Of a DNA stretch of 64,000 nt, positions 1-8,117 are shown one piece after another. The translations under genes and the position numbers were made by a program. Numbering within the stretch: position 1 is the first letter of the stretch; every line of letters begins with the position of its first letter. The notes under the pieces are model-generated. The model saw only the letters and a program-made list of their open reading frames with translations. It made no database searches and was not told the DNA's origin. The DNA lies in the NCBI RefSeq assembly GCF_014845095.1, contig NZ_NKUG01000024.1, positions 1 through 64,000 of the forward strand, in the 5' to 3' direction. The stretch is from Methylobacterium bullatum (lineage in GTDB: Bacteria; Pseudomonadota; Alphaproteobacteria; Rhizobiales; Beijerinckiaceae).

Positions 1-109
1 CGCTAGAGCTGCGCCCGACCACGTTGGGTCGGGGCACATCTCTCGGCCTTTGTTGTGCCGCGCTCTTTTTTCGCCGAACCGGCATCCACTTCGGCGGAGA
101 GCGCTCTAG
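1..109. repeat. Structured 110-bp dispersed repeat, copy 1
   Basis: This is nearly identical (about 5 differences over 109 bases) and in the same orientation to the stretch at 12144-12253. It contains two internal hairpins: CCCGACC/GGTCGGG around bases 13-32 and CGCCGAA/TTCGGCG around bases 72-97. It ends in GCGCTCTAG, facing CGCTAGAG at the start. The terminal inverted repeat is imperfect here and perfect (8 bp) in copy 2. I see no coding capacity. The size, terminal symmetry and internal folding suggest a small non-autonomous mobile element or a REP-like structured repeat. Which of these it is cannot be settled from two copies. Confidence 0.7.
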
Positions 110-531
110 GCGATGAGTGGGCTTGCTCGTTTAGCCTGGGCGGCGCGCTGCCAGCCGACGCGAGGACGAGTATCCGCAACTGTTTGTGAGCGAACAGGTC
201 AGCAACGTCCGCCTCAACGCCGTTCCTGCCGGAAGTAGCCGGGCAAAAATCCACCCGACTTGGACGTTCGGCGGGTACCGAGCGTCGGAGTTCCACCACG
301 AATTCCGGCGTCGCCGTGGCATCACCGGGCGGAGTCATTCGCCCGGAAGCGGTTCGAGCGGGCGGCCCGCGTGCGGACTTGCCGTGAGCCGTTCGACTTG
401 TTTGTCCGAGGCTTGCGTCATCCCGAGGTGCCGCGTGGCGGCCCCGAGGGAGCCTTCCGGGGGGATCGCCCTATCTGCCCGAATTCACGAAAAGAGAACC
501 CGGGGGCCGTGCCCGCCGGGGACAGGCGGCC
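110..531. other. Intergenic, with a degenerate dispersed repeat
   Basis: No convincing gene is visible. Bases about 396-465 (CTTGTTTGTCCGAGG, TCATCCCGAGGTGCCGCG and the following bases) are a degraded half copy of the palindromic repeat seen complete at 20567-20680. The rest has no recognisable feature. Short open frames on both strands look like chance products of high GC content. Confidence 0.5.
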
Positions 532-1500
532 TCAGGTCAGAACGACGACGCGGGTGCCGATCTCGACGCGGCCGTAGAGGTCGATCACGTCCTGGTTGAT
601 CATGCGGATGCAGCCGGAAGAGACGCTGAGCCCGATGGATTCGGGCTCGAGGGTGCCGTGGATGCGGTAGAGCGTGTCCTTGTTGTCCTGCCACAGGTAA
701 TGCGCCCGTGCGCCGAGCGGATTGCGGGAGCCGCCGGGAACGCCGAGGCCGCTCTGGAGCTGGGTCACCGACCGGGCAAGCTTGGGCGTCCGCGCGATCA
801 TCTCCTTGGGCGGATACCAATCCGGCCACATCTGCTTGGAATTCACCGTCGAGACGCCCGACCAGGAAAAGCCCTGCTTGCCCACGCCGACGCCGTAGCG
901 CCGCGCCCGGCCATTGGGCTGGACCAGGGTGAGGTGGTGCGCGCGCGGATCGACCACGATGGTGCCGGGGGGCTCGCGGCCGGTATAGGCGATCTCCTGG
1001 CGCAGGAAGACCGGGTTCGCCTTGCGCCAGTTGAAGGCATGGACCGGGAACGGCTCGTCGGTGATCGCCGCATAGGCCTTGGCGTAGTCGATCGGCCCGT
1101 CATCCACCGGACGCGCCACCGCGTTGCCCTGGTTCGCCGGCGGCGGCTGCTGCGCCCGGCGGCGGGCATTGGGATCGGCATAGGGATCCGCGTCGGGATC
1201 GTCCTCGAAGCGCGGGGCGGCCGTGCGCTCGCCATAGGGCTCGTAGCGCCCACCCCGCCGGCGGTAGAGCCGCCCGGCCTCGTCCCGATAGAGACGGTCG
1301 TCGTCATAGGGGCCGTAACCGTCCTCCGACTCGATGGAGAGCCGGCCGCGGACCTGGGCGAGGGCGGCGAGGGGGGAACCCACCAGGGCCAGGGCCGCGC
1401 CCGCGCCGCTCAGCAGGGTCCGCCGGCTGACGGGGAGAACGGGCCGTTCGGAGATGACGCGTTCGGACTCGGTGTGTTCAGGCTCGGAGCGTTCGGACAT
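532..1500 (-). CDS. L,D-transpeptidase, YkuD domain, Tat-exported
   Basis: This 322-residue protein probably forms 3-3 peptidoglycan cross-links or attaches proteins to the wall in the periplasm. The C-terminal third carries the YkuD-domain signature HGT followed about 15 residues later by SSGCIRM, which contains the catalytic cysteine and the following arginine. The N-terminus has SRRTLLSG followed by a hydrophobic stretch ending LAALA at about residue 48, a twin-arginine signal. Residues 50-120 are an Arg/Asp/Tyr-rich low-complexity linker. It has no obvious operon partner, and the next gene is divergent. The family assignment is firm; the physiological substrate is inferred. Confidence 0.9.
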   Translation of the reverse strand: MSERSEPEHTESERVISERPVLPVSRRTLLSGAGAALALVGSPLAALAQVRGRLSIESEDGYGPYDDDRLYRDEAGRLYRRRGGRYEPYGERTAAPRFEDDPDADPYADPNARRRAQQPPPANQGNAVARPVDDGPIDYAKAYAAITDEPFPVHAFNWRKANPVFLRQEIAYTGREPPGTIVVDPRAHHLTLVQPNGRARRYGVGVGKQGFSWSGVSTVNSKQMWPDWYPPKEMIARTPKLARSVTQLQSGLGVPGGSRNPLGARAHYLWQDNKDTLYRIHGTLEPESIGLSVSSGCIRMINQDVIDLYGRVEIGTRVVVLT

Positions 1501-1798
1501 GGGGTACTCGAGGATGGGCCCCTCGCCAGGGCGCGAGGACTAAAGCCAAGATCGTGCGGTGACTTAGCAAGCCCGGGGGCCGGCGTCACGCCGGCCCGTC
1601 GCTCATCAGCATTGCGGCCGGGTGGGGTCGCCGGGCAGGCACGAGGCCGGCCCGGCGACGGACCTTTCATCATGGCGCGAGAATGAGCGGGAGATGTCGG
1701 GATTTCATCGAGTCTTGCGATTGCAAAAACCTCTGTTCGCGTCGACATACGTCTTTGCATTTCAACACCATCGAATCCTTGGAAGACGGACGAATCCT

Positions 1799-2185
1799 GT
1801 GCCGATCTCTTCGTTCGCACACCCTGGCGCGTCAGCCCTGACGCTCGCCCTCGGGCTTCTCGTCGCCGGGCCCGGCCCGGCCCTGGCCGGCCCGAAGCCG
1901 GTCCCCTCGTGGTCGACGGCCAAGGCGAAGGCCGTCGACACTTCCCGGAAGACGGCCGCCAAGCGGTCGCGGACGGTCAAGGCCAACACGGGCAAGGCCA
2001 AGACGGCGCCCGCCGCCGGATCCCCCGCCAAGGAGGCCGCCGCCGACGAGTCCCCGTCGACGGAGGCGCCCGCCGTCACCTGGACCTCGGCCGAGCCGGA
2101 CGAGCTCCGGTGCGGGCGCAGCCGCCGCAAGCTGTGGCAGGCGGGCGAAGGCTGGGTGGTCAAGACCGTGACCGTCTGCCGTTAA
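1799..2185 (+). CDS. Small secreted lysine/alanine-rich protein, unknown function
   Basis: No family is recognised. From a GTG at 1799 the product is 128 residues, with a hydrophobic N-terminal stretch (ALTLALGLLVAGPGPALAG) that reads as a signal peptide. A Lys/Ala/Thr-rich middle follows, then a better-ordered C-terminus with two cysteines (LRCGRSRRK and TVTVCR). The same frame is open back to ATGs at 1622 and 1694, but the signal peptide favours the later start. No strong ribosome site decides it. The conserved-looking C-terminus suggests a real gene; periplasmic location is inferred. Confidence 0.55.
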   Translation: MPISSFAHPGASALTLALGLLVAGPGPALAGPKPVPSWSTAKAKAVDTSRKTAAKRSRTVKANTGKAKTAPAAGSPAKEAAADESPSTEAPAVTWTSAEPDELRCGRSRRKLWQAGEGWVVKTVTVCR

Positions 2186-2295
2186 GGCTCTCTGCAAAAA
2201 AGCGGAGGCGGGCCGCCGGGTAGGACCGGCGGCGGCGGCGCGCTACAAGGCCCCGGCCCGCACGGGCGATGTCCGGGCGAGGTGGGAGCGATGAC

Positions 2296-3522
2296 GTGAT
2301 CCGCGTGCTGCATACCGGCGACTGGCATATCGGGCAGTCCCTGCGCGGCTATTCCCGCGCCCACGAGCATGCGCGGGCGCTCGCCCATCTCGAAGCCATC
2401 GTCGTCGGCCACGAGGTCGACGCCCTCGTGGTGGCGGGCGACGTCTACGACAGCCAGAACCCGTCCGGCGAGGCGCAGGCCCTGCTCTACGACGTGCTGG
2501 TGCGCCTGCACCGAGCGCGCCCCGCCATGACCATCGTGCTGACCGCCGGCAACCACGACGCGGCCGGGCGCCTCGAAGCGCCGAGCCCGATCCTCGAGGC
2601 CATCGGGGTCCGGGTCATCGGCAATGTCCGCCGCCGCGACGGCGCCGTGTCCATCGAGCGTCATCTCGTGCCGGTCCTGAGGAACGGCGACGTGGCGGCC
2701 CAGATCCTGGCGGTGTCCTATCCCACCGCCGCCTGCCTGCCCCCCCTACGCCGGGAGGAGGGATCGCCCATCGTGCGGGCGGTGCGCGCCCTCTACGCCC
2801 AGGTGATGGAGGCGGCGACGCCGCATCTCTGCGGCCTGCCGCTCCTCCTCACCGGGCATCTGCACGTGGCCGGGGGGACCGAATCGGAGGGGGCCGAGCG
2901 CCGCATCCTCGTCGGCGGCGAACATGCCGTGCCGCCGGACGTGTTTCCAGCGGAGGCCGATTACGTGGCGCTGGGCCATCTCCACAAGGCCCAGACCATC
3001 GGCGGCGGGATGGTGCGCTATTCCGGCTCGCTGATCCCGCTCTCGGCCACCGAACAGCCCTACATCCACGGGGTCAGCCTCGTGACCCTGGGCGACGGAC
3101 CGGCGCGGGTGGAGCATATCCCGATCCCGCGCCCGGTCCCGTTCCTGCGCCTGCCCGCGCGCGGCGACATGCGGCTCTCCGACCTCGCCGACCATCTCAA
3201 GGCCCTCGACCTCGACCCGGCCCTGCCGATGGAGGAGCGGCCCTACATCCAGGTCCGCCTCGCCCGCGAGGGGCTAGGGCCGGGCCACCGGGCCGAGGTG
3301 GACCGGATCGCGGACGGTTTTCCCGTGCGCATCGTCGACACCCGCGTGGCGCCCGCCGCCGATCCGGTGGCGGAGGCCGTCGAGGCGGCGCCCCTCGTGC
3401 GCCTCTCCGAACGCGACCCGGAGGACCTCTTCCGCCTCGCCTTCGCCCGCGTGCGGGGCGCGCCACCGGAGCCGGCGCATCTGGAGGTGTTCCACCGCGT
3501 CCGGGCCGAGGCCGAAGGCTGA
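2296..3522 (+). CDS. sbcD: Nuclease SbcCD subunit D
   Basis: This is the Mre11-type phosphoesterase subunit of SbcCD, which cleaves hairpins and processes DNA ends. The metallophosphoesterase motifs appear in order: HTGDWHIG near the N-terminus, VVAGDVYD, TAGNHD, LLTGHLHVAG and ALGHLHKAQ. The length (408 residues) is normal. I chose the GTG at 2296 because GGGAG lies 7 bases upstream; an in-frame ATG at 2269 would add nine unlikely residues. The partner SbcC is usually immediately downstream, but here it is at 15855, with about 12.3 kb of unrelated genes in between. Confidence 0.93.
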   Translation: MIRVLHTGDWHIGQSLRGYSRAHEHARALAHLEAIVVGHEVDALVVAGDVYDSQNPSGEAQALLYDVLVRLHRARPAMTIVLTAGNHDAAGRLEAPSPILEAIGVRVIGNVRRRDGAVSIERHLVPVLRNGDVAAQILAVSYPTAACLPPLRREEGSPIVRAVRALYAQVMEAATPHLCGLPLLLTGHLHVAGGTESEGAERRILVGGEHAVPPDVFPAEADYVALGHLHKAQTIGGGMVRYSGSLIPLSATEQPYIHGVSLVTLGDGPARVEHIPIPRPVPFLRLPARGDMRLSDLADHLKALDLDPALPMEERPYIQVRLAREGLGPGHRAEVDRIADGFPVRIVDTRVAPAADPVAEAVEAAPLVRLSERDPEDLFRLAFARVRGAPPEPAHLEVFHRVRAEAEG

Positions 3523-3644
3523 AGCCCGCCGCACCGGTCTCTTGTCACGCGCCCGTTACCCTGTAGGTATTACAATTCGATTGTGCGCCATCGAGATTCG
3601 CCGGCCCATGCCGATGCGAGCCGGGCGACGGGGGAAACAGCGCC

Positions 3645-4625
3645 ATGAAAGTCTCGATCGTCGCCACCGGCTGCGCCATGGCGCTCGCCCTCGCCGCTCC
3701 GGTCCGAGCCGAGGAGGCGGATGCCGCCGCCATCGTCAACGGCCAGTTCGTGGCCGGCGGCAACAAGCCCGGCGTGCGGGCCAGCGGCGCCAAGGGCGTC
3801 TGCCTCACCGGGCAGTTCACCCCCTCGGCCGAGGCGGCGGGGCTGTCGAAGGCACCGCATTTCGCCAAGACCGTGCCGGTGACCGCGCGCTTCTCCATGG
3901 GCGGCAGCAACCCGGGCATCTCGGACAAGGCCAAGCCGGTGACGCGGGGCTTCGCCCTGCGCCTGCGCGACCCGGCGGGCGACCTCGTCCTCGTCATCAT
4001 TTCCGCGCCGGTCTTCTCGGCGCGGACGCCCCAGCAGCTGTTCGATTTCGTCTCCGTCCGCGCGCCCGGCCCCGACGGCAAACCCGATGCCGAGAAGGTC
4101 AAGGCCTTCGCCGCCGCCAACCCGGAGACCACGAAACAGGCGGCCTGGCTCAATGCGCGCCCGGTCCCGGCGAGCTTTGCCGGCGTCGATTACTGGGGCG
4201 TCCACGCCTATACGCTCACCAACGCCAAGGGCGAGGCCAAGGTGGTCAAGCTGAAGACCGTGGCGGATGCGGGCCAGCTCGGCCTCACCGACGAAGAGCT
4301 TAAGGCCAAGCCCGACAGCTTCTATGCCGACGAGCTGAAGGAGCGCCTGGCCAAGGGGCCGGCCAGCTTCTCCCTGGTGGCGATCCACAGCGAGGCCGGC
4401 GACCCCACCGCCGACCCGACGGCTCTGTGGCCCGAGGAGAACCGCAAGAGCACGACGCTCGGCACCCTCGCCATCACGGCTCTCGAGCCCGACGCCACCT
4501 GCGACGCGGCCACCTTCGATCCGGTGGTGGACCTCCCCGCCGGCATCGCCGGCCCGGCCGACGACCCGATGTTCGCGATCCGCTCCCCGGCCTACGCCGT
4601 GTCGCTGTCGCGCCGCGCGCAGTAG
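3645..4625 (+). CDS. Periplasmic catalase-related (SrpA-like) protein lacking the distal His
   Basis: This 326-residue exported protein (signal peptide cleaved after about residue 22) belongs to the small catalase-related peroxidase family. The fold landmarks are clear: GVCLTGQF, RFSMGGSNPG, RGFALRL, PVFSARTPQ and a C-terminal RSPAY. The last matches the Arg-x-x-x-Tyr that supplies the proximal heme ligand (Tyr317). At the place where catalases have His-Ala-Lys-Gly with the distal catalytic histidine, this protein reads Ser-Gly-Ala-Lys-Gly (Gly48). It may therefore bind heme but be a poor or inactive peroxidase. A large hairpin follows at 4642-4678. Confidence 0.85.
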   Translation: MKVSIVATGCAMALALAAPVRAEEADAAAIVNGQFVAGGNKPGVRASGAKGVCLTGQFTPSAEAAGLSKAPHFAKTVPVTARFSMGGSNPGISDKAKPVTRGFALRLRDPAGDLVLVIISAPVFSARTPQQLFDFVSVRAPGPDGKPDAEKVKAFAAANPETTKQAAWLNARPVPASFAGVDYWGVHAYTLTNAKGEAKVVKLKTVADAGQLGLTDEELKAKPDSFYADELKERLAKGPASFSLVAIHSEAGDPTADPTALWPEENRKSTTLGTLAITALEPDATCDAATFDPVVDLPAGIAGPADDPMFAIRSPAYAVSLSRRAQ

Positions 4626-4641
4626 AGGAATATTCGACCCG

Positions 4642-4678
4642 CCTGTCCGGTCGCGAGGAGATCGCGCGACCGGGCAGG
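4642..4678. terminator. Bidirectional hairpin between catalase-like gene and RTX gene
   Basis: CCTGTCCGGTCGCG at 4642-4655 pairs with CGCGACCGGGCAGG at 4665-4678 (13 of 14 positions). It lies between convergent genes. No T tract follows, so it may be a structural rather than a classical terminator. The right arm is part of a 20-base identity with 6477-6496, which is also a hairpin arm and lies downstream of the second RTX gene. Confidence 0.5.
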
Positions 4679-4709
4679 CCAACGCTTCCCCTCGCCGGAG
4701 CCTGTCCGG

Positions 4710-4765
4710 CTTGCTTGTCCCGGGCTTCACCTCATCTTGAGGTCGTCTGATTGGAGGATCGACTC
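4710..4765. repeat. Fragment of the CCTCATCCTGAGG dispersed repeat
   Basis: GCTTGCTTGTCC followed by CACCTCATCTTGAGGTCGT resembles the left end of the complete copy at 20550-20580. Only about 50 bases are preserved. Confidence 0.5.
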
Positions 4766-4805
4766 CGGCATGAGCATCCGCTGAGACATCCAATCCAATG
4801 GGCTC

Positions 4806-6179
4806 TCAGAGGATGAAGCTGATTTCGAGCAAGGAATCGGCCGTGACGCCGAGCAGGATGATCTTGTCGGTCGGTCCGACTTCGTGGGTCACGGTGATGA
4901 GCGTGCTGTCGCCGTTCTGGAACGACAGGACGTCCACCCTATCCGTGTCGTCGTCGAGGCCGCTGAAGACGATCCTGTCGTTGAGCGCGTCGAACTTGCG
5001 GATGACGTCGCGGCCATCGCCCGCGGCGAAGACGAAGGTGTCGGCACCCGCGCCGCCGAAGAGGGAGTCGCCGCCTGCTCCGCCGGTGATGATGTCGCTG
5101 CCCTTTCCGGCGACGATGCGGTCGGCGCCGTCCGTGCCGACGATCGTGGAGCCGCTATCGGCGACGCTCTGCGAAAAGATCTTCGTGCCGACATCGACGC
5201 CGGTCATGGTCAGGGACGCCCCGTCGCGGACATAGATTTTCTCTATGCTGGCGGTGCTGGTGAACGAGTCGTCAGTCAGGACGACGACACTGCCTTTATT
5301 TACGAAGAGCAGGTCCGTCCCCTCGCCGCCATCCACCCTCACGGGCGAGCTGCTGATGACGAGGCGATCGTTGCCATCCCGCCCGTACAATTCGTCGGAA
5401 CCACCATTGCCGTTCAGCGTGTTGGCGCCGCCGTCTCCGTAAAGGGTATCGCCGGACGTACTGCCAATGACGTTCAGGAATCCAAAGTAAGCATCCTGCT
5501 GCGCATCGCCGTTGAGGCCGCTGTTTCCAGCGAGATCGACAGTCACGCCCGCGGTGGAATGCGCGTAGCTCAACGTATCGACGCCACCGCCACCGGTCAT
5601 ATAGTCGGCGCCCGCACCCCCCTCGATGACATTGTTCTCAACGCTGCCAGCTATGACGTCGTCATATTGCGATCCGCGAATGTTGGCAATATTTACAAAG
5701 ATGTCTTGTTGATTTTCACTTGCAAAATCATAGCCTTTGCCGATCCTCAAGTCGACGTCGACCCCGCCCGAGCCGTCTCCGGTAGGCGCATCGAAATGCT
5801 CGTAGCTCAGGGTGTTCGTGCCGGCGCCGCCATCGATGGTGTTGATGCCGCCACCGCCCTCCAGGATATCGTTGCCGCCGCCGCCGTTCAGGACGTCGTC
5901 ACCGAGGCCGCCCCGCAGAACGTCGCCTTGCGTTCCGCCATCGAAATTTACGTCAGCCTTGTTATCAGAGAAATCAAGGTACAGACTGAGCATTGATACC
6001 GTGGAAGGAACCATATATCTGGTCAATGCACCATTATTGTAGAAACCTAGACCAAAAAAGCTATCGAGTACCGTTTTGTAAAAAGAATCAACTCCATTAT
6101 ACGCGAAGCTGCTCAGTTCGAGAGGGACACTCTTATCTTCATCGTACGAATCTGTATATGAACATCTGATCTCGGCCAT
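4806..6179 (-). CDS. RTX calcium-binding secreted protein (paralog A)
   Basis: This is a 457-residue protein of RTX (hemolysin-type calcium-binding) repeats, with nonapeptides of the GGxGxDxxx type at about residues 85-125, 190-210, 240-275 and 345-385. The N-terminal 80 residues match nothing I recognise and no enzyme domain is visible. It has no signal peptide and ends in SLLEISFIL, a hydrophobic tail with an acidic residue nearby, as in type I secreted proteins. It is about 60-70% alike by eye to paralog B (6514-7905) beyond residue 90, so the pair is a tandem duplication. The upstream DNA (6000-6300) is noticeably AT-rich. Confidence 0.85.
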   Translation of the reverse strand: MAEIRCSYTDSYDEDKSVPLELSSFAYNGVDSFYKTVLDSFFGLGFYNNGALTRYMVPSTVSMLSLYLDFSDNKADVNFDGGTQGDVLRGGLGDDVLNGGGGNDILEGGGGINTIDGGAGTNTLSYEHFDAPTGDGSGGVDVDLRIGKGYDFASENQQDIFVNIANIRGSQYDDVIAGSVENNVIEGGAGADYMTGGGGVDTLSYAHSTAGVTVDLAGNSGLNGDAQQDAYFGFLNVIGSTSGDTLYGDGGANTLNGNGGSDELYGRDGNDRLVISSSPVRVDGGEGTDLLFVNKGSVVVLTDDSFTSTASIEKIYVRDGASLTMTGVDVGTKIFSQSVADSGSTIVGTDGADRIVAGKGSDIITGGAGGDSLFGGAGADTFVFAAGDGRDVIRKFDALNDRIVFSGLDDDTDRVDVLSFQNGDSTLITVTHEVGPTDKIILLGVTADSLLEISFIL

Positions 6180-6299
6180 TGGATCGCTCTTCAGATTATA
6201 TATTGAGTTATGGAGGCGTGACTTAACGCGAATAGCGTCGCAGGAATTGAATATTCTATAGCTATAAAGAAATAATGAATCAATGCAGTATTGTCCCGA

Positions 6300-6480
6300 C
6301 TATGGTTCGGCCTCGATCGGCTCCGGAAGGCGATGACGGCAGAGGCATAGTTGCGGGCCAGCCGTCGTATCGGGCGGCAAGACGACGGAAGTCTTTGAGG
6401 CGGCAGAAGATAGCCTCGACGCGCCAGCGCTCGCGAGAGCGGCGCTCGGCACAGGCGATAACCCGGTCGCGCTGGGATCG
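6300..6480 (-). pseudogene. IS5-family transposase C-terminal remnant, frameshifted
   Basis: Read on the minus strand, this stretch encodes RERWRVEAIFCRLKDFRRLAARYD, the highly conserved C-terminal region of IS5/IS427-group transposases. A one-base deletion then moves the expected continuation LARNYASAVIAF into another frame. No start, catalytic Asp residues or inverted repeats remain. It is all that stands between the two RTX genes and may mark the event that rearranged them. Confidence 0.75.
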
Positions 6481-6490
6481 CGCGACCGGG
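6462..6490 (-). terminator. Hairpin downstream of RTX paralog B
   Basis: CCCGGTCGCG (6462-6471) pairs perfectly with CGCGACCGGG (6481-6490) across a 9-base loop, 24 bases beyond the stop of the 6514-7905 gene. Bases 6477-6496 are identical to 4661-4680, which forms a similar hairpin beyond paralog A. There is no T tract. Confidence 0.5.
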
Positions 6491-6513
6491 CAGGCCGGAG
6501 GACTGGGCAGACT

Positions 6514-7905
6514 TCAGAAGAGGAAGCTGCCTTCCGTCACGGAATCGGCCGTGACGTCGAGTAGGATGATCTTGTTCGAGGCTCCGGTGTCACTCGTGAA
6601 GGTGATGATCGTGTTGGCCTCGCCGTGGAACGATCCGATCTTCACGTTATCTATGCTCTGCGTGATGAGACCGATGTGGAGCGCATCTTCGGTCACGTCG
6701 AACTTGCGGATGACATCGCGGCCATCGCCCGAGGCGAACTCGAAGATGTTTGCACCGGCGCCGCCGAAAAGGGAATCGCCGCCCTTCCCGCCGGTGATGA
6801 CGTCGCCGCCCTTGCCGGCCACGATGCGGTCGGCGCCGTCCGTGCCGACGATCTTGGAGGAGCCATCGTTCAGGCTCTGCGAATAAATCTTCGTGCCGAT
6901 ATCGACGCCCGCCATTGTGAGGGACGCCCCGTCGCGGACATAAACTCTCTCGATGCTGGCAAACGACTCGTCGGTGAGTTCGACGTTGCCGAACCTCGCG
7001 ATGAAGAGCAGGTCCGTCCCCTGGCCGCCCTGTACCTTCACGGGCGAGTTGCCGATGACGAGGCGATCGTCGCCGCCCCGGCCGTACAATTCGTCGTTGC
7101 CGCCATTGCCGTTCAGCGTATTGGCGTCGCCGGTTCCACTAAGGACATCATTCGACGTACTGCCAAGTACGTTCAGGAACCCCAGGTAATGATCCCCCTC
7201 CGCGTCGCCCTCGAGACCGTCTTGTCCAGAGAGATCGACAGTCACGCCCTCGGTGGAATGCGCGTAGCTCAACGTATCGACGCCACCGCCACCGGTCATA
7301 TAGTCGGTACCCGCACCACCCTCGATGACATTGTTCTCGGTGTTACCATCTATCCCATCGTTATATTGCGATCCGCGAATGTTGGCAATATTAACGAAGA
7401 AGTCCTGTTGTTTGTCGCTACCATAATCGTAGCCTTCGCCGGTCCTCATATCGACCCCGACCCCGCCCGAGCCGTCTTCGGTGGGCGCATCGAAATGCTC
7501 GTAGCTCAGCGTGTTGGTACCCGTGCCGCCATCGATGGTGTTGATGCCGCGACCGCCCTCCAGAATATCGTTGCCGCCGGCACCGTTCAGGACGTCGTTG
7601 CCGTCGCCGGTGCGGAACACGTCCCCGAAATCGCCGCCGGTGACCCGCGTGATTTTATCGAAGTCGCTGGAATCGCCGTAGAGGCCAGCCATCTGTGTCG
7701 ACAGCTGGAAGACCTGGGCCTCATATTCGATCCCCGGCCCATCCAGGAAGTATACGAGAAAATTTTCGTACTCTTCATACCCATCGACCACGGCACCAGG
7801 GCCGAAATCGAGCGTCCTGGCCTCCGGGTTGATTGGCTCTTGATATCCTATAGTGAAATTTTCGGGATCGTAGTCGCCGTCCATCGTATAACGAAATTGA
7901 GCCAT
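6514..7905 (-). CDS. RTX calcium-binding secreted protein (paralog B)
   Basis: This 463-residue protein is a paralog of the preceding minus-strand RTX gene. The block beginning NDILEGG, then TNTLSYEHFDAPT, NIANIRGSQY and VDTLSYAHST, is shared almost residue for residue. The first 100 residues (MAQFRYTMDGDYDPENF onward) are unrelated to those of paralog A. The tail SVTEGSFLF again resembles a type I secretion signal. No transporter genes are nearby, so export would use a system encoded elsewhere. The role is unknown; a surface or matrix calcium-binding protein is most likely. Confidence 0.85.
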   Translation of the reverse strand: MAQFRYTMDGDYDPENFTIGYQEPINPEARTLDFGPGAVVDGYEEYENFLVYFLDGPGIEYEAQVFQLSTQMAGLYGDSSDFDKITRVTGGDFGDVFRTGDGNDVLNGAGGNDILEGGRGINTIDGGTGTNTLSYEHFDAPTEDGSGGVGVDMRTGEGYDYGSDKQQDFFVNIANIRGSQYNDGIDGNTENNVIEGGAGTDYMTGGGGVDTLSYAHSTEGVTVDLSGQDGLEGDAEGDHYLGFLNVLGSTSNDVLSGTGDANTLNGNGGNDELYGRGGDDRLVIGNSPVKVQGGQGTDLLFIARFGNVELTDESFASIERVYVRDGASLTMAGVDIGTKIYSQSLNDGSSKIVGTDGADRIVAGKGGDVITGGKGGDSLFGGAGANIFEFASGDGRDVIRKFDVTEDALHIGLITQSIDNVKIGSFHGEANTIITFTSDTGASNKIILLDVTADSVTEGSFLF

Positions 7906-8076
7906 CTTGAGCCCCTACAGAACAGGTTCGTGCTAAAACCGCTCTGCTTCGATATGACTCCACCATTTAAAATACAGTTATGGCTTTGTCTGAAAATACC
8001 AAGACAAAGCCCTTGCGAGCCAAAAACTGTGCCCCACTGTGGGCGGGTGACGAGCGCCGCGCCCCCTCGCGCCGGG

Positions 8077-8092
8077 CCGCCCTGAAGGGCGG
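8077..8092 (-). terminator. Short GC hairpin after the hybrid kinase gene
   Basis: CCGCCC-TGAA-GGGCGG, 25 bases past the stop of the minus-strand kinase gene. The stem is strong but no T tract follows, so this is a tentative transcript end. Confidence 0.3.
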
Positions 8093-8117
8093 CGAGGGCC
8101 GAATGCCGTCCTCCCCC

